Below, piece by piece: positions 23,200-32,143 of a stretch of 64,000 bases of DNA; positions within the stretch are counted from its first letter, which is position 1; every line of letters begins with the position of its first letter. The DNA lies in the NCBI RefSeq assembly GCF_009674485.1, contig NZ_WKJJ01000001.1, forward strand, positions 234,265 to 298,264. The letters are read 5' to 3'. The notes below the pieces were generated by a model. That model ran no database searches, was not told the DNA's origin, and saw only the letters and a list, made by a program, of their open reading frames with translations. The translations under genes and the position numbers were made by a program. The stretch is from Pseudoduganella rivuli (GTDB lineage: Bacteria > Pseudomonadota > Gammaproteobacteria > Burkholderiales > Burkholderiaceae_D).

Positions 23200-25180
23200 T
23201 TAGAAACCGCCCTTGTACAACGCAGGGCTATAGCCGATCACGGCGCGGTTCGGGTTGGTAAAGGTCAGCGGCACGCTGACGGACGCACCCGGGGCCAGCG
23301 AGCCGCCCAGGGTGACGTACGGCGCACCGCCGGCATTGACACCGCTGGCGTTATCCAGCGTGACGCCGGACGTCAGGCCGCCCAGCAGCACCTGCAACGG
23401 CGTGGTGATCGTCGAGCCGGTGGTGTTGGTCACCGTCATGCTGCCCACGTATTTGCCGGTGGCGCGGTTCAATGTCGCCCCGTATTGCGTGAACTTCACG
23501 CTGGCGCTGACGTCGAGCGGGCCGATGTTCAGGCTGACGCTGCGCGCCTGCTCGGTGTTGCCGGCCTGGTCCACGCTCCAGTACGACACCGCGTGCGTCC
23601 CCTTGGCGCTCAACAGCACCGCGCTGCCGGATTGCTGCGCGCCGCCGTCCACCTTGAAGTAGGTGGTGGCGCCGCTTTCCCCTGGCGCGAAGTTCAAGGT
23701 CACGTCCGACGTGTACCAGCCGCTGGCAGGCGCCGCCGGCGTGCTGCTCACCGTGGTGACCGGTGCGCTCTTGTCGATGGTGACGGTCGCGCTTTTCGGC
23801 TGCTCGGTGTTGCCGGCCTTGTCCACGCTCCAGAACTGCAGCGCGTAGGTGCCATCGGTGCTGAATACCGCCGCGTTGCCGGTCTGCTGCGCGCCGCCGT
23901 TCACCTTGTAGTAGGTGGCGGCCACGCCGGAACTGTTGTCCGTGGCGCTGAAGGTAACGGTGGTGTCGTGGTTCGCCGGCGCCGTCGGCGCGTTGCTGGT
24001 GGTGACCGGCGGCGTGGTGTCCGCACCCTGCACCGTGCCGTGGAAGCGCAGTTCCGACAGGTTGCCGAACCAGGCATTGCCGTTAATAACACGGATATAG
24101 CGGTACGGTACGCCGCCGGTGACCGGCAGGGTCTGCCAATCCGCCGTCGACCCCGCAGCCGCCGTCAGGTTGGTCCAGTTGCTGTTGTCGTTCGAGCCCT
24201 GGATGACGACACCCTTGGCGCGGCCGATCTGGTCTTGCCTTGCCGCCAGTTCCACGCCGGTCAAGGTGGCCTGGTTGCCGGCCTTGAAGTCGAATGTGAT
24301 GTAGCTGCCGTTGCCGGCATTATTGCTGCCGATGCGGTAATCCGAGAACGAGCCCAGGTTGCCGTCAAACAGCGCATTGGTGTTCCCCAGCGTGGTCGCC
24401 GCCGAACGGTTCACGGTCGAATCGATCAAGGTCGCGATGCTGGTCACGTTCTTGATGGTGTCCGCTTCATCCACCAGGGTCAGCCCGGTGCCGTCCGTGG
24501 TGGCGGAATTCGGATAACCCGTCTTGCCGGCCGCCGTCTTGTAATTGATGGCGAACGTCACCGCACCCGCCGCCGTGCCTTGCGGCAGGGTGGCGGTGGC
24601 CGTGAAATTGACATTGTCCGTGGTCGCCACCGTGGCCGGCACGCCCTGGATGGTCGCCGTCACGGTATTAATCGCTTCCTTGGCCGTGAACGCCACCTTG
24701 ACCGTGTTGCCCGGGACAATGCGGGTGCGCAATGCCTGCGTCGACGACATCGAGGCGGTGGCGATCATGTTGACCGATTCCACCGCGCCATACAGGCGCA
24801 GCTCGGACATGTTGCCGTACCACTGGTTGCCGTTGGTGACGCGGATATAGCGGTACGGTTGCGTGCTGTTGATCGCCAGCGTTTGCCAGTCCGCCGAGCC
24901 ATTGGCGGCCGGCGAAATCGTGTCCCACGTGCTGTTGTCGTTGGAGCCCTGCACCACCGTGCCATTGATGCGCGACGCGTACTGGTCCTGACGGCCAATC
25001 ACTTCAATCCGGTTCAACGTGGCCTGGCCGCCGCCCTTGAAATCGAACTTGATCCAGCCGCCATAACCGGAACCGTTGACGCGCATGTCGGTCACCGAGC
25101 CAAGGTTGCTGTCGTTCAGCGTAGTGAGCTCGGCCGCCATGTCGGTTGCGTTGCGGCCGGACGAATCGCTGAGCGTCGCC
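23200..25180 (-). repeat. Direct repeat, 3' part of giant gene B (partner 30163-32143)
   Basis: About 1.98 kb of the 3' end of giant gene B is collinear, with no net insertion or deletion (constant offset of 6,963 bp), with the 3' end of giant gene C. Long stretches are identical at DNA level, for example around 23570-23990 against 30533-30953. Confidence 0.85.
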
Positions 25181-28100
25181 AGGCTGGCCAGGCTGGCCGC
25201 GTTGAGCAGGCCGGTCTGGTCGGAGACGAACAGCGACGTGGCGTCCGTAGTGAACAAGGTTGGCTCGCCATCGGCGCCGTCGGCCGTCTTGTAGTTGATG
25301 ACGAATTTCACATCGCCGGCCGGCGCGCTGCCATTCACCACCCAGGAAGCGGTCCAGTTCAGGTTATCGGTCGTGGTCACGGTGGCGGGCTGGCCCTGCA
25401 CTGTCGCCACCACATTGTTGATCGCCTCGCTCGACGTGAAGTTCACCTTGACGGTATTGCCGGCCACCACCCGTTTCTTCAGCGCCTGGTCGGAGCTGAG
25501 CGATACGGCGGTCAGCTTGTTGACGGTCGGATAGCGCGTGCCGAAAATCCGCAATTCCGACAGCTGGTAAATGGCAAATGGCTGGTAGACCGGGACAAAC
25601 GGCTCGATCATTTGCATCTTCAGGAAGCGGAACTTGGTATTCTTCAAATCTTCCTGGACCGGGACATCCTGCATCGGGTCCAGCCTGGTGGTCAGGGCCG
25701 GATTCAGGCGGGTCCAGTTTTCCTTGTCGTTGGAGCCGTAGATGGCGACGCCGCCGACCCGTTCGGGGAAGCCCGACACGGTGCGCATCCGGAAGTTATT
25801 GGCCGCCACCTTGAAGCCGGGGCCGAAGTCGATGTTAAAGGTCAGGTTCGGACCAAAGCCGCTGGCGCTATCCTGGCTGCCGTCCACCAGGTAGCCGGGC
25901 GACGTGCCGAGGTCCGACGCGAAGAACATGTTGCGGAAGTCCAGGCTGCCATCACTGAGCAAGGGATTGACTTCCTGCAGCCCGGCGGCCGCGGTCCGCA
26001 GGGCCGCCAGCTTCTGGTAGAACACGTCGTCGGTCGCGCTGCCAATCACGCTCATCATGTCGGCGTAGGCGGCGTTATAGGCCGGCAGTGTCGACTCCAC
26101 ATACGGCGTGCCCGCCTTGTAGGGCGCGGCGGCCCGGTCCACCGCCCCCTGCCGGCTCGCGTCGACAATGATGGTGATGGTTTTCATCGTCACCGTGGTG
26201 CCGTCCGAGGCGCCGACATAGAAGGTGTACGTGCCGGCCTGGGTGGGATTCCACGTAAATGCGCCGGTGGCGGGGTTGAAGGACGCGCCGGCGGGCAGGT
26301 TGTCGGCCTGGTAGGTGACGGTTTCGCCGGCGCCCGCATCGGTTGCCGAGAAATCCAGCGTGGTCGCCAGCGTGGTGCCGGCATAGCTGTACAGCGTCAG
26401 GTCCGCCGTACCCATCGTGAACGCGGGCGGCGTCAGCAGGGTGCTGGACTTGACGTTGACATGATCGACATCGACTGTCGTGCCGTTGCCGGTAAACGTC
26501 AGTGGCAGGAAATCATTGACACCGCCCGGCAAGACCAGATAGCGCCACTGGCCGTGCGTATCGGGCAACGGATAGCTGGTGCCGTAGAGGTCCATGGATG
26601 CCATGCCGTTGGTGCGGATACGGATGCCGTAATTCGTCGCGCCATAGCCATACCCGTAGACGGCAATCTTGCTGCCTGCCGGATCGGCGGTGACACGGAT
26701 ATAGGACGTCGCGCCGTCCTGCACGGTCACGGAGCGGTTGTCCAGCGCCGTGTAGCGGTCTTCCACTTCGCGGTAAGGATCGGTGACCGGCTTGACCAGG
26801 TATTGCGCCCCTTCGGTTTCGGCCGCCTTGGGAATCGCGATCCAGAAATCGCCGCCGCCATCCGCGCCGTCCCAGCTGTAGCCGATCCGGTTGGCGAAGT
26901 ATTTGGTGAAGTTGGGCGCCCGTTGCGCCAGGTCGACGCCACGGCCATACTTGTAGTAGTAGAACAGTTCCCAGTAATTCAATCCCGACCTGCCACGATA
27001 GGACCACGACACGGTTTTATAGACAATGGTCGGGTTGCCCAGTTCGTCGGTATGCGAGGCGACCGGGACCCAGGGAATCTCGTACCCCGTCATGAACGAG
27101 CCAAACTGCTCGGCCGCGTCGAGGATGCGGTCATTGAGGAATTCGTACGGACCGACCGCATTCGCTGCGGTGGACACGGTGCCCTCCACCGGATCGACCC
27201 TGGTGTCCTGCGCCATCATCACGCGCGACAGGATTTCCGCATTGGTGAGGTCGCCGCCGCCGTGGGCCTGGTCGCGGCCCATTTCCACGTGCTGGACCTG
27301 GGGCGGCACGTCTTCGCCGGTCAGGTCGTTTTTCGTCACCAGCCGGAACAGGCGCTTGATGGCGCCGTTCTGGCCCTGGTCCACCGCGTCCTTGTTGACG
27401 GTGAACCATTCGACCGCTTTGTCATAGGTGGCGCGGTCTTCGGCAAAGACCGAACCGGTCATCGCGGCGATGGTCGTGTACAGGTGCTGGTTCATGAAGC
27501 GGCAATTGCAGCTGTTGAAGGTCTGGACCACCGGCACCACCAGGTTGCTGGTGAATTTGGCGGTGTCGTCGTCGGTCCAGGCCAGCGCGGGCGTCTGTGT
27601 GCTGGTATAACGCAGGATTTCCGCCCCGCTCACCATGCGGCTCAGCGGAATGCCGGTATGGATGTGGGAATCCGTGAAATACGCGTATTGGGCCGGGTCC
27701 ATCTTCTCGTACAGCCGGATGATTTGCATGGCGTTGGCGCGATAGGTTTCGTCGCCGGTCACGTAAAACAGGATGGCTTGCGTATACACCGTGCTGGCAT
27801 CGGCAATGAACGCCGAATTCATCCCCTGTGAAGCCAGGCCGTAATAGCGCGGCTGCGTGGCGTCGGAACCGTTGATGTTCTTGATCGACGGCGTCTTCGA
27901 CGCGGCGCCGGACAACAGCATGTTGTTGAAATACGTGGTCCACGGTTCTTTTTGCGCCCGAACCTGGGTCCGCATGTTTTCCAGCTGGTCCCTGGTGAAT
28001 CCAATGCCGGGATGCTTGAAACCGCTGGCATCGACCCGCTCGCTCAGCACCGGCTGATAGCTGGTGGCCAGCGTCTGGATCGTGTCCGCCGCGAACACGT

Positions 28101-28206
28101 ACTGCGGCGCCGCGACCGTGCCAGCCAGTATGGCCGCACTGACCAGCATGCCCAGTATGCTGCTACGTCCGCTTTTACGTCCCTGCCTTAATGTGGTGTG
28201 CTTCAT
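23200..28206 (-). CDS. Giant secreted multidomain lyase-like protein B
   Basis: Paralogue of giant protein A, 1,668 residues, with the same order: signal peptide (cut at VFA-AD, about residue 39), alginate-lyase-like toroid with RFMNQHLY and GRDQAHGGGD, beta-sandwich, putative Ig domain, FIVAR-like segment, three discoidin/Ig-like units, two OmpL47-type repeats and the C-terminal beta domain. The N-terminal half is closest to protein A (both have SCNC before RFMNQH), but the last 650 or so residues are almost identical to protein C, also at DNA level, which points to recombination. GGAG precedes the ATG. Unlike A and C it is not followed by a PEP-CTERM gene. Upstream are a LacI operator and an activator-type promoter. 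Confidence 0.85.
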   Translation of the reverse strand: MKHTTLRQGRKSGRSSILGMLVSAAILAGTVAAPQYVFAADTIQTLATSYQPVLSERVDASGFKHPGIGFTRDQLENMRTQVRAQKEPWTTYFNNMLLSGAASKTPSIKNINGSDATQPRYYGLASQGMNSAFIADASTVYTQAILFYVTGDETYRANAMQIIRLYEKMDPAQYAYFTDSHIHTGIPLSRMVSGAEILRYTSTQTPALAWTDDDTAKFTSNLVVPVVQTFNSCNCRFMNQHLYTTIAAMTGSVFAEDRATYDKAVEWFTVNKDAVDQGQNGAIKRLFRLVTKNDLTGEDVPPQVQHVEMGRDQAHGGGDLTNAEILSRVMMAQDTRVDPVEGTVSTAANAVGPYEFLNDRILDAAEQFGSFMTGYEIPWVPVASHTDELGNPTIVYKTVSWSYRGRSGLNYWELFYYYKYGRGVDLAQRAPNFTKYFANRIGYSWDGADGGGDFWIAIPKAAETEGAQYLVKPVTDPYREVEDRYTALDNRSVTVQDGATSYIRVTADPAGSKIAVYGYGYGATNYGIRIRTNGMASMDLYGTSYPLPDTHGQWRYLVLPGGVNDFLPLTFTGNGTTVDVDHVNVKSSTLLTPPAFTMGTADLTLYSYAGTTLATTLDFSATDAGAGETVTYQADNLPAGASFNPATGAFTWNPTQAGTYTFYVGASDGTTVTMKTITIIVDASRQGAVDRAAAPYKAGTPYVESTLPAYNAAYADMMSVIGSATDDVFYQKLAALRTAAAGLQEVNPLLSDGSLDFRNMFFASDLGTSPGYLVDGSQDSASGFGPNLTFNIDFGPGFKVAANNFRMRTVSGFPERVGGVAIYGSNDKENWTRLNPALTTRLDPMQDVPVQEDLKNTKFRFLKMQMIEPFVPVYQPFAIYQLSELRIFGTRYPTVNKLTAVSLSSDQALKKRVVAGNTVKVNFTSSEAINNVVATVQGQPATVTTTDNLNWTASWVVNGSAPAGDVKFVINYKTADGADGEPTLFTTDATSLFVSDQTGLLNAASLASLATLSDSSGRNATDMAAELTTLNDSNLGSVTDMRVNGSGYGGWIKFDFKGGGQATLNRIEVIGRQDQYASRINGTVVQGSNDNSTWDTISPAANGSADWQTLAINSTQPYRYIRVTNGNQWYGNMSELRLYGAVESVNMIATASMSSTQALRTRIVPGNTVKVAFTAKEAINTVTATIQGVPATVATTDNVNFTATATLPQGTAAGAVTFAINYKTAAGKTGYPNSATTDGTGLTLVDEADTIKNVTSIATLIDSTVNRSAATTLGNTNALFDGNLGSFSDYRIGSNNAGNGSYITFDFKAGNQATLTGVELAARQDQIGRAKGVVIQGSNDNSNWTNLTAAAGSTADWQTLPVTGGVPYRYIRVINGNAWFGNLSELRFHGTVQGADTTPPVTTSNAPTAPANHDTTVTFSATDNSSGVAATYYKVNGGAQQTGNAAVFSTDGTYALQFWSVDKAGNTEQPKSATVTIDKSAPVTTVSSTPAAPASGWYTSDVTLNFAPGESGATTYFKVDGGAQQSGSAVLLSAKGTHAVSYWSVDQAGNTEQARSVSLNIGPLDVSASVKFTQYGATLNRATGKYVGSMTVTNTTGSTITTPLQVLLGGLTSGVTLDNASGVNAGGAPYVTLGGSLAPGASVSVPLTFTNPNRAVIGYSPALYKGGF

Positions 28207-28233
28207 CTAGTCTCCTGTTTTTTTCGTCATAAT

Positions 28234-28245
28234 GTTATCGATAAC
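28234..28245. promoter_or_regulatory. LacI-type operator upstream of giant gene B
   Basis: Perfect GTTATCGATAAC, 28 bp upstream of the giant B start and downstream of its predicted -10 box. Confidence 0.8.
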
Positions 28246-28299
28246 AATCGTGCACAAAAAAAACGGCTACTTTCCACACACGTTTTCATCGATGCTTGA

Positions 28300-28360
28300 A
28301 TTCTAGGCAAGTGATTTTCGGAGGAGCTATGTTTTTTTGCCAAAACATTATGCAATTACG
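28300..28360 (-). promoter_or_regulatory. Promoter of giant gene B with paired activator repeats
   Basis: On the minus strand a -10-like TAGAAT (28305-28300) lies exactly 22 nt downstream of a repeat ending ACATA. In plus-strand coordinates the two direct repeats start at 28328 (TATGTTTTTTTG) and 28349 (TATGCAATTACG), 21 bp apart. The same arrangement occurs before the GH59, gudD and GH35 genes. Confidence 0.65.
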
Positions 28361-28378
28361 GCATATCCCCTCCCCCGG

Positions 28379-29341
28379 TTATTTCCCCGGCTTCCCGACC
28401 TGCGCCGGTTCCAGCCGCACCGGCACGATGGCGCCGTCGGCCCCGTATTCGAGCGGCGCATAGGTGATCGAGCGGCGCATGCTGTCCCCGCCCGGCAACA
28501 GCTTGTCGTGGTAAAACACGAAGCTCTTGCCCCCATGTTCGATGATGGCCTGGTGGTTGGTCGAGATGTTCAGGTAATCGATCACCACGCCACGGTAAGT
28601 GAACGGCCCGAGTGGCGAAGCACCGGTGGCGTACACGATCTGCCCCGGCCAGCCGGTCGAGAACGTGAAGTAATACACGCCATCGTGTTCATGCAGGAAT
28701 GGCGCTTCGCCATATTTTTTCTTCGGGTCGGACGCGGGCCAGCCCGTGACGTCCACGTTCAGGATCGGACCGGCCAGGTGCGTCATGTCGGCGGCCAGCT
28801 TGACGACTTTCGGCACGCGGGTGCCAAAGTACATATAGGCCTGGCCATCCTTGTCGACAAACACGGCCGGGTCGATCGGCTCGTCGCCGGCATTGGCGTC
28901 GCGCGCCTTGTCGACCAGCGCATCGGCGCGGGCATCGGCGAAGCCGCCATCGGGCCGGCTTGATACCGCCACGCCGATCTTGTCGCCGCCCACCGGCGCA
29001 TAGAAGTAATATTTGCCGTTGCGGTAAGCCGCTTCCGGCGCCCACGCTTTCGCATCGGGACGGGCCCACTTGAACACGGAAACCGACAGCGGCACACCGG
29101 CGTCGGTCCACGCTTTCAGGTCGGGCGACGTGTATAGCCGCCAGGTGGTGGAATCCCAGTATTTGCCGGAATTCGATGCGTCGTCGGTGGCGTAAACGTA
29201 AAAGCCGCCCTGGAAATAGTGCGGCGACGGGTCCGCGTTGAAGCGGGTGGAAATCGGCTGTGGAGCTTGTGCAAAGGCCGGGATGGCTGAGGCCAGCGCA
29301 AGCGTGGCAATTGCGGCGGACCGCGGAATAGTCAAGTTCAT
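28379..29341 (-). CDS. Secreted GH43 family glycosidase
   Basis: Exported GH43 enzyme of 320 residues, probably an arabinosidase, xylosidase or exo-galactanase. The signal peptide covers 1-23 (ending AFA). The catalytic base is the Asp in NADPSPHYF (about residue 36), the pKa modulator is the Asp in DPAVFVDKDG and the acid is the Glu in KYGEAPFLHEHDG. The ATG at 29341 is chosen because the signal peptide starts there; an upstream in-frame ATG would add an unrelated extension covering the inverted repeat. The N-terminal motif is nearly the same as the extension of the GH2 protein at the left window edge. It is downstream of the second PEP-CTERM gene, with an inverted repeat in between. Confidence 0.88.
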   Translation of the reverse strand: MNLTIPRSAAIATLALASAIPAFAQAPQPISTRFNADPSPHYFQGGFYVYATDDASNSGKYWDSTTWRLYTSPDLKAWTDAGVPLSVSVFKWARPDAKAWAPEAAYRNGKYYFYAPVGGDKIGVAVSSRPDGGFADARADALVDKARDANAGDEPIDPAVFVDKDGQAYMYFGTRVPKVVKLAADMTHLAGPILNVDVTGWPASDPKKKYGEAPFLHEHDGVYYFTFSTGWPGQIVYATGASPLGPFTYRGVVIDYLNISTNHQAIIEHGGKSFVFYHDKLLPGGDSMRRSITYAPLEYGADGAIVPVRLEPAQVGKPGK

Positions 29342-29378
29342 AGGCTTTCTGTGGAAGGTCAATCGGGCGGCTGAACCT

Positions 29379-29465
29379 GTAGGGCGGATTTGCGCAGCAA
29401 AGCCGCCATGCATGCGTCTCGGTACGGCATGCATGGCGGCTTTCGCTGCGCGAAAACCTCCCTAC
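29379..29465. repeat. REP/BIME-like inverted repeat
   Basis: An 87-bp imperfect hairpin: 29379-29415 is complementary to 29427-29465, with perfect inner arms through AAGCCGCCATGCATGC, two single-base indels and a GTAGGG outer end. It starts with GTAGGGCGGATT, typical of dispersed intergenic REP-like elements. It sits between the second PEP-CTERM gene and the GH43 gene and may modulate read-through. Confidence 0.65.
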
Positions 29466-29511
29466 GGAATACTGCAAACGAGTTCCGGTATCGTGCGGCC
29501 CGTATTATCGC

Positions 29512-30150
29512 TCAGCCCCGATCTGCCTTGCGGCGCTGCACCGTCAGCATCAGCAGGCCAATCGCCAGCAGCATCAACGGCGCAGGTTCCGGCACCACGC
29601 CCACGCCGCCATCCGACGTCAGCGCCGCCAGGCTGCCATTGCCACCGTCCGTCACCGACGGGGTCCACAGGAACGTGGCCAGCGCGCCGGTCAGCGGATC
29701 GGTCGCACCCAGCACGGAAAAGTCGTCGCTGAAGGCGGACACGGTGAACGCGGAGATGTAGCTGGTGGCCGCGTCATAGGCGCCGTCGAAGGTCAGGTCG
29801 AACGACAGCGTGCTGCCGAAATGCACGGACTGGAACAAGTCGTTGGCCGTATCGTTGCGGAACTTGTAGCCGCCGGGCACCGTCGTCACACCCCACGATT
29901 CCGTGTAGGGGTTGCTGTCGAAGCCCGCCAGGTTGGTGACGGTGGCGGTGGCCAGCGGCACGTTGGACGAGGCGCTCAGGTTCATGTCCAGGTAGCCGCT
30001 GTTCACGCCGAAGGTGGACGTGTCCAGCGACACATGGATGACGGTCGCGGACGCCGAATTGAACAGCGCAGCCTGCGCGGCAGTCAGCATCAGTGCCGTG
30101 GCGGCATAGCGCAGCAGCGCGCCGAAGTTGAAACGGTGATTGAAACGCAT
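29512..30150 (-). CDS. PEP-CTERM sorted secreted protein (copy 2)
   Basis: Paralogue of the protein at 7701-8375, 212 residues. A signal peptide (about 1-35) is followed by a mature part almost identical to copy 1 and a C-terminal VVPEP, hydrophobic helix and QRRK sorting signal (about 185-208). The start lies 12 bp after the stop of giant gene C, the same spacing as between giant gene A and copy 1, so a two-gene cassette has been duplicated. The signal peptide and the C-terminal helix have diverged far more than the mature domain. Function unknown; a partner or anchor for the giant protein is possible. Confidence 0.85.
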   Translation of the reverse strand: MRFNHRFNFGALLRYAATALMLTAAQAALFNSASATVIHVSLDTSTFGVNSGYLDMNLSASSNVPLATATVTNLAGFDSNPYTESWGVTTVPGGYKFRNDTANDLFQSVHFGSTLSFDLTFDGAYDAATSYISAFTVSAFSDDFSVLGATDPLTGALATFLWTPSVTDGGNGSLAALTSDGGVGVVPEPAPLMLLAIGLLMLTVQRRKADRG

Positions 30151-30162
30151 GGTAAGTCTCCT

Positions 30163-32143
30163 TTAGAAGTTGCCTTTGTAGAGCGCAGGGGTATAGCCGA
30201 TGACGGCGCGGTTCGGATTGGTGAAAGTCAGCGGCACGCTGACGGAAGCGCCCGGGGCCAGCGATGCGCCCAGGGTCACGTACGGTGCACCGCTGCCATT
30301 GACGCCACTGGCGTTATCCAGCGTGACGCCGGACGTCAGGCCGCCCAGCAGCACCTGCAACGGCGTGGTGATCGTCGAGCCGGTGGTGTTGGTCACCGTC
30401 ATGCTGCCCACGTATTTGCCGGTGGCGCGGTTCAACGTTGCCCCGTATTGCGTGAACTTCACGCTGGCGCTGACGTCGAGCGGGCCAATGTTGAGGCTGA
30501 CGCTGCGCGCCTGCTCGGTGTTGCCGGCCTGGTCCACGCTCCAGTACGACACCGCGTGCGTCCCCTTGGCGCTCAACAGCACCGCGCTGCCGGATTGCTG
30601 CGCGCCGCCGTCCACCTTGAAGTAGGTGGTGGCGCCGGTTTCCCCTGGCGCGAAGTTCAAGGTCACGTCCGACGTGTACCAGCCGCTGGCAGGCGCCGCC
30701 GGCGTGCTGCTCACCGTGGTGACCGGTGCGCTCTTGTCGATGGTGACGGTCGCGCTTTTCGGCTGCTCGGTGTTGCCGGCCTTGTCCACGCTCCAGAACT
30801 GCAGCGCGTAGGTGCCATCGGTGCTGAATACCGCCGCGTTGCCGGTCTGCTGCGCGCCGCCGTTCACCTTGTAGTAGGTGGCGGCCACGCCGGAACTGTT
30901 GTCCGTGGCGCTGAAGGTGACGGTGGTGTCGTGGTTCATCGGCGCCGTCGGTGCGTTGCTGGTGGTGACCGGAGGCGTGGTGTCCGCGCCCTGCACCGTG
31001 CCGTGGAAGCGCAGTTCCGACAGGTTGCCGAACCATGCATTGCCGTTCAAGACACGGATATAGCGGTACGGTACGCCGCCGGTGACCGGCAACGTCTGCC
31101 AATCCGCCGTCGACGCGGCGCCCGCCGTCAGGTTGGTCCAGTTGGTGTTGTCGTTCGACCCCTGGATGACCGTACCCTTGGCCCGTGCGATCTGGTCTTG
31201 CCGCGCCGCCAGTTCCACGCTGGTCAAGGTAGCCTGGTTGCCGGCCTTGAAGTCGAACGTGATGTAGCTGCCGGTGCCCGAATTATTGCTGCCGATACGG
31301 TAATCCGAGAACGAGCCCAGGTTGCCGTCGAACAGCGCATTGGTGTTGGACAGCGTGACGGCCGCGGTGCGGTTCACGGTCGAATCGATCAACGTGGCGA
31401 TGCTGGTCACGTTCTTGATGGTGTCCGCTTCATCCACCAGCGTCAGCCCGGTGCCGTCCGTGGTGGCGGAATTCGGGTAGCCCGTCTTGCCGGCCGCCGT
31501 CTTGTAATTGATGGCGAACGTCACCGCGCCTGCCGCCGTGCCTTGCGGCAGCGTGGCGGTGGCCGTGAAGTTGACATTGTCCGTGGTCGCCACCGTGGCG
31601 GGTACGCCGGAGATCGTCGCCGTCACGGTGTTAATCGCTTCCTTGGCCGTGAACGCCACCTTGACCGTGTTGCCCGGCACGATGCGGGTGCGCAGCGCCT
31701 GCGTCGACGACATCGAGGCGGTGGCGATCATGTTGACCGATTCCACGGCGCCGTACATGCGCAGTTCGGCCATGTTGCCGTACCACTGGTTGCCGTTGAC
31801 GACGCGGATATAGCGGTATGGCTGGGTGCTGTTGATCTTCAGCGTTTGCCAGTCCGCCGTGTTGCCGGCCGCCGGGGAAATCGTGTCCCACGTGCTGTTG
31901 TCGTTGGAGCCCTGCACCACGGTGCCGTTGATGCGCGACGCGTACTGGTCCTGGCGTCCGATCACTTCCACGCGGTTCAGGGTCGCCGTGCCGCCGCCCT
32001 TGAAGTCGAACTCGATCCAGCCGCCGTAACCCGAACCGTTGACGCGCATGTCGGTCACCGTGCCGAGATTGCTGTCGGTCAGCGTAACGAGTTCCGCCGC
32101 CATGTCGGTCGCGTTGCGGCCGGACGAATCGCTGAGCGCCGCC
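30163..32143 (-). repeat. Direct repeat, 3' part of giant gene C (partner 23200-25180)
   Basis: Same-orientation partner of the repeat in giant gene B at a constant offset of 6,963 bp. Recombination between the two copies would delete about 7 kb, including the GH43 and PEP-CTERM genes. Confidence 0.85.

Noticed and set aside
23128..27831. A 4.7-kb open frame on the plus strand across giant gene B, and similar long plus-strand frames across the other giant genes and the GH2 gene
   Set aside because: The translations are rich in Arg, His, Gly and Ala with no recognisable domains, and they mirror well-conserved minus-strand proteins. They are by-products of high-GC codon use on the opposite strand.
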